Shown piece by piece: positions 49,801 to 62,373 of a stretch of 64,000 bases of DNA. The DNA lies in the NCBI GenBank assembly GCA_964035545.1, contig OZ037766.1, positions 7,759,722 through 7,823,721 of the forward strand. The letters are read 5' to 3'. The notes beneath the pieces are model-generated. The model worked only from the letters and a program-made list of their open reading frames with translations. It was not told the origin of the DNA and made no database searches. Made by a program: the position numbers and the translations under genes. How positions within the stretch are numbered: the first letter of the stretch is position 1; each line of letters begins with the position of its first letter. Origin of the DNA: Bugula neritina. Its lineage: Eukaryota; Bryozoa; Gymnolaemata; Cheilostomatida; Bugulidae.

Positions 49801-52800
49801 TAGCAAAACTGGCACAGAGAAATTACTATTCCACTAGTATTTTATATGGAATCGGAGCATTTATAATAAAACTATAAAAATATAAATCACTGCTAGATAC
49901 ACATAGAGAGAGAAAGAATACCTAACAAAGTAGGACATGTAAGTGTAAGGACAATTGACAGCACCAAATCCTGAAAGAACAGCCATTAACGTTACTCCAA
50001 ATACACCAACTCTGCCAATACACTGTTCAATGCTGAATATCCCTGTAACAACATGAAATAAATTACAAAATACATGTTACATGCTTATGCATGGCTTCCT
50101 ATTGAGTTTATTAAATTGTCTGAAAAGAATAACAAGTTAAATGATTATGATATTTCTAATAATCTAGAGTATGAAAGTGTATGAGTTTTCAAACTCCATA
50201 GACCAGATCGTTGCTATGAATCGCCTGCAATTTTCTCCATAAAAAGGTGATGACAGTTCTGCATAAAAGGTTTTACAAAATAGGTTCAATCAATGATATT
50301 AGAAAAAACATTTTTAGTTGTTCACTAAAATTTTGCTTAAAGACAATAAAAATATTGCGTTTACCTCATTTCAAACCCTAGAGCAATATTTATGAGAAGA
50401 GTCACTATAATTATTCTGAAAAACAACTTTTTTAGAATGAAAAACCCTGCTATCTGTAATTAGCTAGTACATTCGATATAGCAAGCTCGATATATTACAT
50501 ATATATGTATATAAACACGCGACTGATCTTACCATGCCTGGGACTGAGTATAGGGAAGGGATCTCCTAATTTCCAGAAGAGAAACAGGAATCCTAACCAA
50601 GCTGCCGAGGCAAATGCAACTCTGATGATTCTTATTTTTGGAACTGAAGGTCAAAAGATAATTTTTATGACTAAATTGGTAAAAACCATATCTTGGTTTG
50701 AACATTGCAGGTTGCAGTTGAAACATGGTATAAATATTACATAACAAATGATAAAACTTGAACTGTACCATGATATATACTTGTTTATAGTACCTAGCTT
50801 AAAGTTTACCATCACAAAGTATCCTATGTAGAAGGGAATAATGAGTATTACTATTGTGAGCATAGAGTACAAAGCTATTTTCCAGCAAATTAGTCTTGAG
50901 CTACAACATAAAAGGGTAAGACAATTCAGTATAGCATAGTATTTTCTATAACTTATATTGGTATGAAATTAGCGTTAGAAAAAACAGTCTAGGAAAAACT
51001 TATAACTTCACTTTTTACTGGTACTAATATCAAATGTATTGGAAGACTTTTGTTATTCTTGAAATTGAGGTTATCACAAGTAATATGACATTTTTGACTT
51101 TTTACCCACAATCCGATTTTAAACTATTCCAGAAAAAAATTTCAAATTTGAAGCTTTAATTAAGCCTTCTTTAAAGCACCAGAGTAATTTTCAAGGTTAT
51201 ATTATTGCAAATTTACAAATGAATCAATTTTATCAGCTGGCCTAGGAACCAAACTTCCAGCAAGTCTCACAAATATTCAGTCAGATGAGATAGTCAGCAA
51301 ATTTTGCTGTCACACAACTCCAAGATAGAGGAATGATATGGGCCAGGACAATTCATGACCATTAACCATATATTTTTCAGAGCTGCTTGCATGCCTTTAA
51401 CGAGCTTAAATTTAAAAACTCAATTCTAAAACATATTACAATTTATTCCCCTTTCTTTTTTTTAAAAACTCAGCTTTGAATTTATCGAATAAATGACATG
51501 TGAGGTCTACAGATGATTCATAAAGAGTTTGCACAATTCAGGTGCAATTTTATACAAAACTTTCAAATGACAAGGTCATAAGGTAGTTGAAATTCAGCAA
51601 AAGTGTCAGATTAAAATAATAAGGCCAAAATTGAAAATTTTCTTATATGTCATTATAAATTTTTTCTAATATATATAATTATTGTAAACAGTCAAAGAAA
51701 TTATCTAATCAGATGGTAATTATTATATAATATGACAACTGTGATAACTAACTCACCTTGCATCCAACCAACCAATTATTTCAAATATAATCAGCTCAAA
51801 CATGGTACATGACAAAGCAAATGTCACTGAGAATACTACCCACACGACAAAGTGGTGAACCTGCAATACAATAATTTTAGATAAAGTACAATATATTCTC
51901 TAGAATCTAAATTAACTTAAATGCATATGCTGAGCTTTGACAACATTTTTGTAATTGCTATTAATTCTACACATGTACTCTATTCATGATTAAAATAGAC
52001 TCTCTAAAATATAAAACTTATATCAGTCAGCCTATGGCTATTTTCTTATTCATTACGTAGCAAACTTGTGTGTGTGCGGGCGGGTTTGCGTATCTGTGTG
52101 TTTGGTGTAGTGGTGTGTTAGTGTGTGTGTGTGTTAGTGTGTGTGTGTGTGTTAGTGTGTGTGTGTGTTAGTGTGTGTGTGTTAGTGTGTGTGTGTGTTA
52201 GTGTGTGTGTTAGTGTGTGTGTGTGTGTGCGTGCGTGTGTTTGGTGTGTGCGTGTGTGTGTGCATGTGTTTGGTGTGTGTGTGTGCCCATGAGTGTTTGG
52301 TGCAGTGGTGTATAAGTGCAAACTTCTTTACCTCATAATCCTTGAATAATCCCTTTAAGAAGAACACATAACCTCCTCCAAAAAATATTACCTAAAAATA
52401 TAAATGAGATGAATTGAGAAAAGTAGTAAAAAGTGAATGCCTTTAGAATGTAAGACACCACAATGGAGCTTAGTACAAATTGAAACATATTTTGTCAATA
52501 TAGATGTTTATGCCATTTGAAGTAGTCATGAATAATAAATACTGGGCTGTTTCAAATTGTCTCCAAATAATATTGACCATTATTGGGTGTCTATTCTTGT
52601 TCCTGTCCTGCCACTACCCAAAACTATTATAGCAAAGATTAATCATTTTTGTTTGAGCAAATGACATGTTGAAATGTGCAAAACCCACGCTTTCATACAA
52701 ATATCAACTTGAAGAGAGCCAATACGAGGCAGCAAGTGTTTCACATCATAAATTCAAAGACATAATTCTTAAACAGCTATTGCTTGTTTTATTGGTAACT

Positions 52801-54310
52801 GTATAAAAACATCTTGTAGCATTTGATAAAGCATATCTTAATAATCTCTATTAAAATATGGCTTTGGTTTCACACTTTGTAATTTAGACTATGGTGCTTT
52901 AGCAGCCAGACGTCTGATGCCACCAGCCTAAAACAGTTTTAGACTGCAAGTATAACTCAAACTTTTTACCAAGTGCAAATTCTAAATAGCTTACACTTTT
53001 TGTATTTGTATTCTTCTGATGAATTTGCTAAATTATGATGTAACATTGCTTAAATAAATATTGTTTTAAGTTATTTAAGCAATTGACTATTACATAACAA
53101 GTTTGACATTATATGTATTATGGTAGCGATTTCTAATGGTGTTATTTTATAATAATTATAGAAATTATCTGTAATTTAAAATAGCTAGAATAAAAACTAT
53201 TGATATATGTTTGTCTAATTTATTTATTTTGCTTTTTATTTGAACTGTCAAATGTAGGTACTTAATTATTAATTTGTATTGAATGTCGGCAAATTACCAA
53301 AAAAATTAACTGATTATCACCAAACACTTAGGCTATATTTATAATAATAGTAATGTAAAATACCATATCAGAATGCCAAATTGAATTGATTATTATGTCA
53401 AATTATAGACTTTATTAATGAAATTTAATTGTTTCCAGTTCATTTCCCTTTTTAGGCTTATGATTATCATACTGTAATTATAATAATTTATTTATATAAT
53501 TCAGTATGATTATCATTATAATTATAATGTGATTAGATTTTAATTTTATAATGATCATGATGATTTACTTTTAGATTATCCACATGATGGCCATATCATA
53601 TGTCAATGATGATGAGTAAAAATTTGTGATCAAATTTAAAAAGAAATGTTTTAATCAGCTGTATTTATAAATATAACTATCATAAATTTAGCATTAAGAT
53701 AACCATAAGTATTAGTATAATCACGTGTCTCATCATTATTATGATTATGATTATTTTCATCACTATACAACTACAAGTTAAAGCTGTAATACTAACTTCA
53801 AGTTAAACTTTTAGTTAAGGCTTGAAGTTAGCAACTTCTTATACTTATAGTTATACTACTAACGGTTAGTGAGTACTGACGTCTAACAGTAACACTAAGT
53901 CTAACTATGTCTAGTAAAATTTTGTAATACTAATAGTAATAGTTACTAAAAGTAAATAACTAGTAATCAACCACTAGTAGTAATACTAATAGTAATAGAT
54001 AGTAATAGTAATACTTAAATACTGAGTCTGACACTGATAGTAATACTAATACTAATACTTTTAGTACTATTACTATTACTATTAAGTATTACTATCACTA
54101 TTAGTATTAGTATTACTCAGTAATACTATTAGTAATAGTATTACTGAGTAATACTAATACTAATACTAATAGTAATACTAATACTTAATACTAATAGTAA
54201 TACTTAATAGTAATAGTAATAGTACTAAAAGTTCAAGTTGAAGTTGAGGCTCAACTTAGATTGCTTACCAAAGACAGCATCATAACGATAGAGTCTACTA
54301 CTAACGACAT
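43859..54310 (-). CDS. GPR89: Golgi pH regulator (GPR89/GPHR), multi-pass anion channel
   Basis: Fifteen exons keep phase: 54310-54269, 52391-52332, 51860-51757, 50900-50794, 50643-50533, 50042-49922, 49673-49593, 48441-48356, 48167-48079, 47316-47224, 46850-46755, 46206-46117, 44915-44850, 44687-44629 and 44003-43859. Together they give 449 aa against about 455 in vertebrates. Family blocks in order: [149 protein letters not shown], and [20 protein letters not shown]. Several hydrophobic segments on each side of a central coiled coil match the known topology. GPHR supports Golgi acidification, glycosylation and trafficking. The donor of exon 8 (A/GTTCAT) is weak but demanded by phase. SPO11 lies head-to-head upstream. 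Confidence 0.96.
44474..44527. repeat. AT-rich tandem repeat in GPR89 last intron
   Basis: Units of ATAATTATATAATATTATT repeated about 2.5 times between exons 15 and 14. Confidence 0.7.
48618..48825 (+). repeat. tRNA-derived SINE, best copy 2
   Basis: Plus-oriented, with a tRNA-like head (A-box-like GGGGTTAGAGAGTTTGCC, B-box GGGTTTGAGCCC) and the body seen at 29880-30087 (GATGTTAGGAAGAGCATCC, AGTCATAATTGC, TTCTCACAGG). It lies in the intron between GPR89 exons 7 and 8, antisense to the gene. Confidence 0.75.
48940..49015. repeat. Short imperfect tandem repeat in GPR89 intron
   Basis: Repeated GAAGTATATG words alternating with TGTATATT, between exons 7 and 8. Confidence 0.55.
52062..52290. 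repeat. (GT)n microsatellite with TTAGTG interruptions in GPR89 intron 2
   Basis: About 230 bases, almost entirely GT repeats, broken at regular intervals by TTAGTG and later by GCGTG and TTTGGTG. Minus-strand open frames of Thr/His here are artefacts. Confidence 0.9.
53920..54240. repeat. Trinucleotide-type simple repeat, ACT/AGT/AAT words, GPR89 intron 1
   Basis: Hundreds of bases built from TAATACTAATAGTAATAC. Both TAGTATTAC and its reverse complement occur, so the tract is partly self-complementary. It lies 30 bases downstream of GPR89 exon 1. Confidence 0.85.
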
Positions 54311-55615
54311 GTTTATGTCTTAGTATATTTAGTTTTAATATTAAACAAGCAAGTTTGACATAACCGCAGATGCAAAAAGATTTCGTGGAACTTCCAAAGC
54401 TTCAAGGACAATTAGAATTAGCTGAACTCCAGGCGTTAACGTACCCTTAATTTTCACGGCAAAGGTTTACCAAATAACGTGCGGCTATAACCTCGCCGAT
54501 TTAGCTTAATAAAAGCAACAACGTGCTAATTGGACCCCATGTATGCAACGTGATTTGTCGCTCAACTTTCAGCTATATAATATCGATTTCATCAAGAAAT
54601 GTCTGTAGAGGTCAGCAATGCAGACGACTTAAAACTTAAATGGAAAGCGACCGTGTGCTGCTCTGACTCTCAGAAACAAACAAACGCCTGTCTGTTGAGC
54701 CAAATGGTCTAAACTAAAAACTTTCTTTTTTTGCACTGCTACACAATAATACTTACATTTACAGAAACATTCTTGCAGACTAATAGTAATAGTAATACCG
54801 TATTAGTAATACTAATACTAATACTAATAGTAAATATAATACTCACTAATACTAATAGTAATAGTAATACTACTAGTAGTAGTAATACTAATAGTATTAC
54901 TATTAGTATTACTATTAGTATTATTATTGCTATTAGTATTGTTCTGGCAGTGTCTACAAAAACGTTCCTGTAAATGTTAATGTAAGTTGAAGTATTAATA
55001 TTATATTTATTGTGTATCAGTCAAAAAGATAATTATTAGTGATACTGATAGTAATACTAATACTTATAGACTTAGAGTTATACGGTTATACTTATACTAG
55101 TAGTTGGTATTAGTATTACACCCTCACTGATACTGGTAGTCATACTCATAGTCACACTGATACAGTTGATATTTACTAGTAGTAGTACTACTTACAGTTA
55201 CACTCATAACATTACCACTGTAATTTACTAATAAGTAATAATTACTAAAACTGTGTAAGACACTTACTGACTCGGTAATTCCCTAACAGTAACTGTAAAT
55301 TTTGGCGTGACTCTAAGTCTTACTCTTATTTTTAGTCTAACTGTAACTATAGTCTAATAAAAGCTCCATCATTAGGACTAAGAGTAACAGTATGAGTATT
55401 TGTGAAATGTACAAAATTTTAGTATAATAATTACTAAAATTGTATGGGAATAAAACTATAAAATTGTAGATGTGCCTAATCTATTATATAGGTTATAATG
55501 TATAGCAATAATGCTCTAAGTAGGAAAACTTGGTTTAATTTGCTATATGCCATGAAAAATACATGTACATGCTTTTATTTATGTAGAAATTGATTTTTGA
55601 GCTCTACCACGTAGA
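54311..55615. promoter_or_regulatory. Head-to-head interval between GPR89 and SPO11
   Basis: About 1.3 kb separates the start codons. 54370-54720 is relatively GC- and CpG-rich and probably holds the GPR89 promoter. The remainder includes the simple repeat listed at 54780-54945. No third gene is seen. Confidence 0.4.
54780..54945. repeat. Trinucleotide-type simple repeat, upstream of GPR89
   Basis: The same TAATAGTAATACTAATAC word set as in 53920-54240. It changes from AGTAAT to ATTAGT strand sense midway, near TACTAGTAGTAGTA. Confidence 0.8.
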
Positions 55616-58600
55616 ATGGAAAAGAATGGAAATGAACGAAGGTATGTATTTTAAAAATTGCAGGCGAATGCAAATGTTGATTTTTAATTAAGTTATGGTT
55701 TGTCAAAAAACACTATTTTCTGTTGCAGCTTTCACTAATTGATAAAAGTTGTTTAAACAATGTGTCTAAATTTGGCAGGGAAATTTTAATGCAGAAAATT
55801 GAGGACATATCTCTAACAATCTTTAAGCAGATAATGAATGATGAGCTCCCAGAACTATTTGTATCAAGAAAACGAGATTGGACAACTGCTAATTCTGCTT
55901 CTGAGTAATTACTTTTTACGTGTATATACTTTTTGAACTTCTTATATTCTCTATTTTCTGTAGAATAATTTTGAACATTAATGATTTACTAAAAAAAATT
56001 CAGTTTTCTTTCAATTACATTGTTGATACTTCCATATTAAACTCTGCTTTTGAGACCTAAAAAAACTTAAAACTGTCATTAATCTAGTTGATGCATAATG
56101 CTTTACATGAACATAGTAACGCATATAGAAATCATGATAGTGTGTTGCATGACACATTGCAATTTATTGTATGCCCATAGCTTTAAAAACGAATTTTAAT
56201 AATTTTAGAAAAGATAAACTTTGCACCAGAGGTTCTACTATTCGATTTAGTAGCAGAAGAAGTGTTATTAAATTTGGTTAGTCACCTCTGCTACTTCTTG
56301 GCTGTTGATTTTGCATATAATATTAATTGTTGAACAATGGAACAAAATTGTGATAGTGTTGCAAAATTAGAAAAATAAAAACTGTTTAGATAAAGAAATA
56401 TATAATATTTTTACAGTGTATGCCAACACATTCTTAAACTCATTGTACTAATCTGTTATTAAAGTCTTGTTCTCGTTTGGCAGCTAATCTAGGTGTGTAT
56501 TAAACGATTGTAATGAGCAGTCAATGTTCTAAAATATGAAAAATGGTAGCTCAAATATCTTTATTGCGCAACTTTCTAATGATGATGCTATTGATACAAA
56601 ATATATTATGTTCTAGCTTCTAATATATAATAAATATATCATTTGTTGCAAATAGATTGCATGATCCAAAAATAAATATAACAAAAGTTAATATAAATTG
56701 TCCGGGCCCCCAAAATTTACTTTACTCCATGTGTAACATGTTTTGCAGGATCTATGATGAAGTTGTTGTCAGCGGTCTATTCACTTTTAGTCCAGAATCA
56801 ATATTGTACTAAACGGTAATAAGATTAACACCAATATATAACCTATATATGTCAAGTTGCAATACTTTACTAAGTTGTAAAAGGTATAATAATATAACGC
56901 AGTAAATTAACTTCTATATTTCTGATAAATTAATCTGCAAGTTATTATGTAAATTTATATTTTAGAGATTTATACTATCAGAATCCTGATTTGTATGGAA
57001 ACCAAAGATATGTTGATCAGCTGATAGATAGCCTTTCATCAATGCTGAAAGTGCCACGCTGGCATCTCCATGTGGTAAGAATGTAGATTGGTCAGTCATA
57101 TCTTGATAGAATCTATAATTATATTATATAACTGGTTTTGAATAAAGCTTTTGTGTATACTTTTAGGTTGCTACATCTAAAGGTCTTCTCTCTGGTGATC
57201 TTACATTTCTTGATAGTGCTGGGAAGATGATTGATTGTTCAAACTCAAAAAATGCAAGTCAAAACATATGATATGCACAATATATTAGCACTTAATACTT
57301 ATAGTTGATTTTTTAATTGATCATGATCAACCTCACATTCTGATAATAGGATGCAGGCATGTCTTAGTAATAATTTAATTGTTGACACGCAAATAATTTA
57401 TATATAAGCCCACTCTATTTTATAGTTTCTCCTAACTTTATGATTACTATAGAGTGAGTTAATCACAAATTTGTAAGAGATAAGAAAAGTATTTTATATG
57501 CCAGATTTGGTGTTGTTTTCTTCAATTTGGTTTATGAATACGTGTGTCAATGCTACATGCATGAAAATATCACATAATGTAGTATATATAACCAACTATT
57601 TTATTTAATCGAATTTCTACCATACAGTTTAGTGCAAATTTAATATTTGGTGTAACATATTGGGACTAATCTCCATGTTGCAATAGTCTGTAATAATTTA
57701 TTACTCATTTTTAGGGCATTTTGCTACCATCTCTTATTCATAAAGTCACATTGATTAATTCAACGGCTCAATTTATAATTGTAATTGAAAAAGATGCTAC
57801 ATTTCAACATTTATTGGAAGAAAATGTATTTGATGCTCTCGGATCATGTATTTTAATTACGGTACGTAATATATTTCGTTTTATTTATTTTAAAATATAT
57901 ATACATGACATGCATTACCAAGTGAATCAATTTCAATAATTATATGCCTGTACCACAATCTGAACCTGCAATTTTTTATGCCAATTTTTTTAATACATTC
58001 TCTATACGAAACCTCAGGCCAGTGATGCAGTTATACTACTTATACAAGATATATGTACATTTTTTTAAAACAATGTAAAGACTATGTTTAAGATTTTGCT
58101 CAATTGTTGTACAGCTAGTTTAGATATTTTCTGCTTTAGTGCTGTTTGAAAAAAAATATAAAGCTATTTAAACAAGACTTTTCTTAAAAAATTATTATTT
58201 TCTAACCATCAATAAAGTTATCATTTAAATAGTAAAGTTAGAGGAAGTACTTTCTATTTTTTTAATTAACAAGTCAAGAAATAAATTTGACTTGTTGTAA
58301 ATATAGCTATCAACACTGTATAGTTAGTATCTGAAGTTGTTTTTTGTGGTGCGATCTGTTACATCTGCGCCGCATTATTCTGTAGTAAAATTAACATCTG
58401 ATAATTGCTTCAGGCAAAAGGATACCCAGACGTGAATACACGAATACTGCTCAATATGATATCTGTAAAGTTTCCCAAAATCCCTATGTACGCATTAGTG
58501 GATGCTGACCCCCATGGTGTGAGCATTTACCTCACCTACAAGTTTGGTTCGTTGGTAAGGCTATAATTATTATAAAATGAATATTACAAATTTCATAAAC

Positions 58601-60148
58601 AAACCAAAACAACTCTATGGTTTAATAGTTCAAACAGACAATGTTATTCATTATGTAGAAAATTGGGTTTGGAACTTTAGGGTAGGTTTGGATTTTTGAT
58701 ATATCTGTCCGTGCAATATCATTATTTTTTCAGGCCTGTGCCATGAATGAATGTAGTTTTATATTTTGTCAGAGTTATATTTTGGTTTTTATTTTATAGG
58801 GTGAATTTATTAATCTGAAATTTTTCTCTATCCAACTGTCCTTGGTCATGTAAAGTTTGTTACAGCACATTGGGAAAGTTCAAGAAATTGTTGTATTATT
58901 TTCTTATAAATTTGATGTAGACACTTGCTCATGATGTGCAGAATTTAGCCATTCCAAATCTGCAATGGCTGGGAGTATTGCCATCTAATATAGAAGAACT
59001 TCAAATACCAAAGCACGTAGCCATAGAACTATCTATGAAAGAAAGAGTTCAAGTACAAGATATAATGAACAGAAGTTACATGAAAAACTTATCTTTTGAA
59101 ATGAATGAGGCAAGAAGTTGACTAAATCAAACATTAAATGTTTTTAATGCATATATATTGTATGATGTATTGTGTGTGCAGGTTGGTACAGAGTATGCTT
59201 GGCAGCATGGTATGTGGAGTGATATATTTGCTGCTAGTAGCCATTTTTCTCTTGGAAACCAAAAATTTATCTGATTAAAATGTTATTTTATCATTCAATT
59301 AAATCAGAACTCAAACCATTATTAATGGATCGTTCATACTAAACATGATATAAATCATATTGCATATTAAATTTTGGTTCTATATTAAGTTTTACTGTAG
59401 CTTAGTAGATGATGGTAATGGGCACTGTGTGCCTATAAAGATTGATTTTAGCTTGATTTGAAAATAGTTACTAGTGTTGCTAGAAAAAGCTGTCAACTGA
59501 AATTGACCTCATGATTTATTCACTATAAAGCCCATGCAGCACAATGTTTGGTGAAATCATTATAGCCCATAAAAATATTGGTCGCTTTTTTACCATGATT
59601 ATGACCATGAACATGCAGGAGTAAGTCTCTGATTCTTTGGTCAGTAAAATAAGTTTTTGACATTTTGTGGTTAGTCAAAGTACTGTGTTTGATAGATAAG
59701 TGATATATGCCAACATCAAAACTATCAACACGAGAAGAAAATAACTCTCAACATTCTGGATATCAAATCAATTTATTTTGGTTTGCTTTAAATTAAGCCA
59801 TTTTGATATTGAGTAACGTGCATATATACGTGTTATCTGCCCAGACTGTTTGCTATTATATTATATATTATAATATATAATATATTTTATTATAGGTGAT
59901 CATTATTGCTATATAAAATGCAAGCTATTGGTGGCTGAATGCTATGCAACAGTTTCTAATTATGTTTGTACTTAGCTCCATAACCTCGTTAACATAGTTG
60001 CAATATTTTCTTTTAGCTTCAAACAATGCTAGAAAAGAATAAGAAAATTGAAATACAGAGCCTAGATGCATTTAATCGAAGTTATCTTCTCCATGTATAT
60101 TTACCTTACAGACTAAATAAGTTGAGACACTTCAAGCAAGCTGCCTGA
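55616..60148 (+). CDS. SPO11: SPO11 meiotic topoisomerase VI-like DNA-break enzyme
   Basis: Exons 55729-55904, 56209-56276, 56749-56815, 56966-57074, 57167-57253, 57715-57861, 58414-58554, 58921-59109 and 60017-60148 keep phase and give 371 aa. A possible first exon, 55616-55645 (MEKNGNERRY), needs a weak TAT/GTATTT donor. Hallmarks: RDLYYQNPDLYGNQ with tandem tyrosines at 56973-56978, the second being the catalytic one in the family; LDSLSSMLKV-like winged-helix text; STAQFIIVIEKDATF with the Toprim glutamate; LVDADPHG with the Toprim aspartates and the PHG signature; and RSYLLHVYLP near the end. SPO11 makes the double-strand breaks that start meiotic recombination. All core residues are present, so it is probably active. 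Introns at 57254 and 59110 begin with GC. Human SPO11 is 396 aa. Confidence 0.93.
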
Positions 60149-60974
60149 AGTGATTCTTTTCTGTAGGTATTGTAACTGTGTGTAAATTAATTAATGTTAC
60201 TACATATATTTTGGTAGTTCTGATTGCTTTCTATGTTTTCCAATTGCGATATTATAGACCATAAAACATTTTATGATGCTTCTAATCCTTGTCAGTCTAC
60301 TGCTTTTTAAACTTGAAATAAAAAAATTCTGTTCAAAATCCCTTTAACTTGCTTGTAGACTTCATGTAGTACAATGTGACTGTCAAATGTATTTTTTTAG
60401 ATTGCTCTGACTCAAAGATTCTTATTTTTAGAGACATACACTTGTCATGAAGTGTGACTGATTGCCTTATAGTCACTTACCATTTACCTGCTCTAAGTAT
60501 GAGTTATTGCTGGCAAACTTCTATAATAAACTGTGACAGTTATCACACCTATGTGCACATTGTAACGTTTTATCTTTTCTTCATTATGCATTTAATTTTA
60601 TAGTATTTCCATTTAAATTACCCAGGCATAGAAATCAATACATTTAATCTAGGTGTGGTTTACTCATTATAAGTTACATAATAGCTTCAGTACAACATTT
60701 ATTATACTAAGTTTATATCCTAATTGTTGTTTGAACTAGCTGCTGAAGTCTTATATTCTTTAGCTAAGGATTTTTATATTATCCTGCAAAGACTCCATTA
60801 CAATGACAACTAGCAAACGTCATACATCCTCCATGCTATATCCTCTATTAATTATGCTATAGACTTCAATATAATGTAGCGATGCATTAGACGTGAATTT
60901 CATTTTATTATTTATTGTTTTTTGCCAAGGTATTATTCATGAGCTAACTTGGATTAACCGACTCCTAGCTTGTC
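60149..60974. other. Intergenic / SPO11 3' UTR
   Basis: AT-rich, no coding sequence recognised. AATAAA-like signals are present at 60318-60323 and elsewhere. Confidence 0.4.
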
Positions 60975-60988
60975 GTTACCATGGCAAC
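60975..60988. promoter_or_regulatory. RFX X-box (GTTACCATGGCAAC)
   Basis: A perfect two-half-site match to the X-box consensus GTNRCC, 0-3 bases, RGYAAC. RFX factors use such sites to drive ciliary and other genes. It stands in a locally GC-richer patch. Which gene it would serve is not clear. Confidence 0.55.
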
Positions 60989-61658
60989 AGCTTGACAGGA
61001 TTGTAATAAATAAGTAGTTTTCAAGTGTTGCTTGAACTGCAGAGTGATAACAGACATGTATGGCTTCTCACTGAGTACTTTTCATTAGCCAGTTCTAGCT
61101 TTACCTTTTAGTTCATCTCTATTTCAAAATAAAAGATTATAATTGTGACCAATTGAGAATACCTTGAACAACAGAGGTTGTGTAAGTATCAATTATTCCT
61201 TGTGACTGAATTATTACTTATTGTTATCAATTTTAGTCAGCGTTGAGTTATGATGATTGTAATGGCAATGTTAAAGTATGGTCAGTTTGGCATTAAACTG
61301 ATGAAACATCACAGTGACATTCTCCTCTTAGATATATTCAGACTAAAAGAGTTTTATTATGTTGTTAAACATAATTGCTCAATTTTAATAGAATTTAAAC
61401 TCTGATCAAATCATCTTTATAACATATTGTTGTACTAGTGGTTGACTTTTCACACCTTTTTATCTGATTCAACTCCTAAACTAATTATACTCATGTGTAT
61501 ATAATTTATATTTGTATATATGTATGACCTAAATTGGTGCTATCAAAGAGAATGGCGCATGTTACTACGTTTAACATGCATTCCTATTGAAGTTTCAATG
61601 TTGCTCTTACTGAAATTATATCTGAATTCCTGAATATTATTACAGGTCAGGGTCTGTG

Positions 61659-62373
61659 ATGTTCGTATTTCCTTTTCAAGTATTGCTATGTGCTGGTGAG
61701 TTGCTACTCTTTTGTATCTCTAGTTTATTCGAGTTATTCCAGGATTGTTGCCAAATGCACGTACATAGGTCTATGATTGTAAATAACCTGAACTATGAAA
61801 TTATAACTTTCACTATTTTATGACAATGCTGATTTAGATGACCAGCTAATGGTAAAACTACTGCAGTATAGCAGACATTTTACCATAATAAAATACTTTC
61901 GCATGTAATGAAACTCGAAGCATTTCGAAACCTAGCATTTCAATAAAATGAGATGAGCGTACTACTAGATGTTTTTTTAGATTTAAATTTGAATTTGCAT
62001 GTTTCTGCACCAGTTCTATGTTTATGGTTTTTCAGATCTGAGTAATGCAAGTTCATTAAAATAATGCTTATTCTTGAAAAGGTGCAATTTCCCTTTATCG
62101 CCTATTATCTCTTATATCCACAGTGTACAAATGTTTGAGTGATAAACAATATACTGTACAAGATTGTGCTCTAAGATATTGTATGCTGTATTATAAACTT
62201 TCATTACTCTGCATTCTCCTGATCATTTCTTAATGCTGTGATTCCTCAGCTGTTCTTGGAACTTGCAGAGGAAATCTAAGCAAATTAGTTAGTAGAGATT
62301 TCGCGAGGTCTAAACGCATATACAACATGGTGGAAATAACTCAAAATTTTTGTTTTGCTCACCATTTGCTCTA
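61659..62373 (+). CDS. Tentative two-exon small secreted protein downstream of the X-box
   Basis: An ATG at 61659 opens MFVFPFQVLLCA, ending at a GTGAGT donor at 61696. A frame entering after CTCAG at 62249 continues in phase as AVLGTCRGNLSKLVSRD to a stop near 62373. Joined, the first 18 residues look like a signal peptide. There is no recognised domain, and both exons are short enough to be chance. Reported only because it lies about 0.7 kb downstream of the X-box. Confidence 0.18.

Noticed and set aside
52118-52367. Minus-strand open frames rich in Thr and His
   Set aside because: They are translations of the GT microsatellite plus the end of GPR89 exon 2; only the exon part is real.
59181-59208. 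Possible extra SPO11 exon between a GTGTGCAG acceptor and a GTATGT donor
   Set aside because: Its 28 bases would break the phase between 59109 and 60017, and the family alignment is continuous without it.
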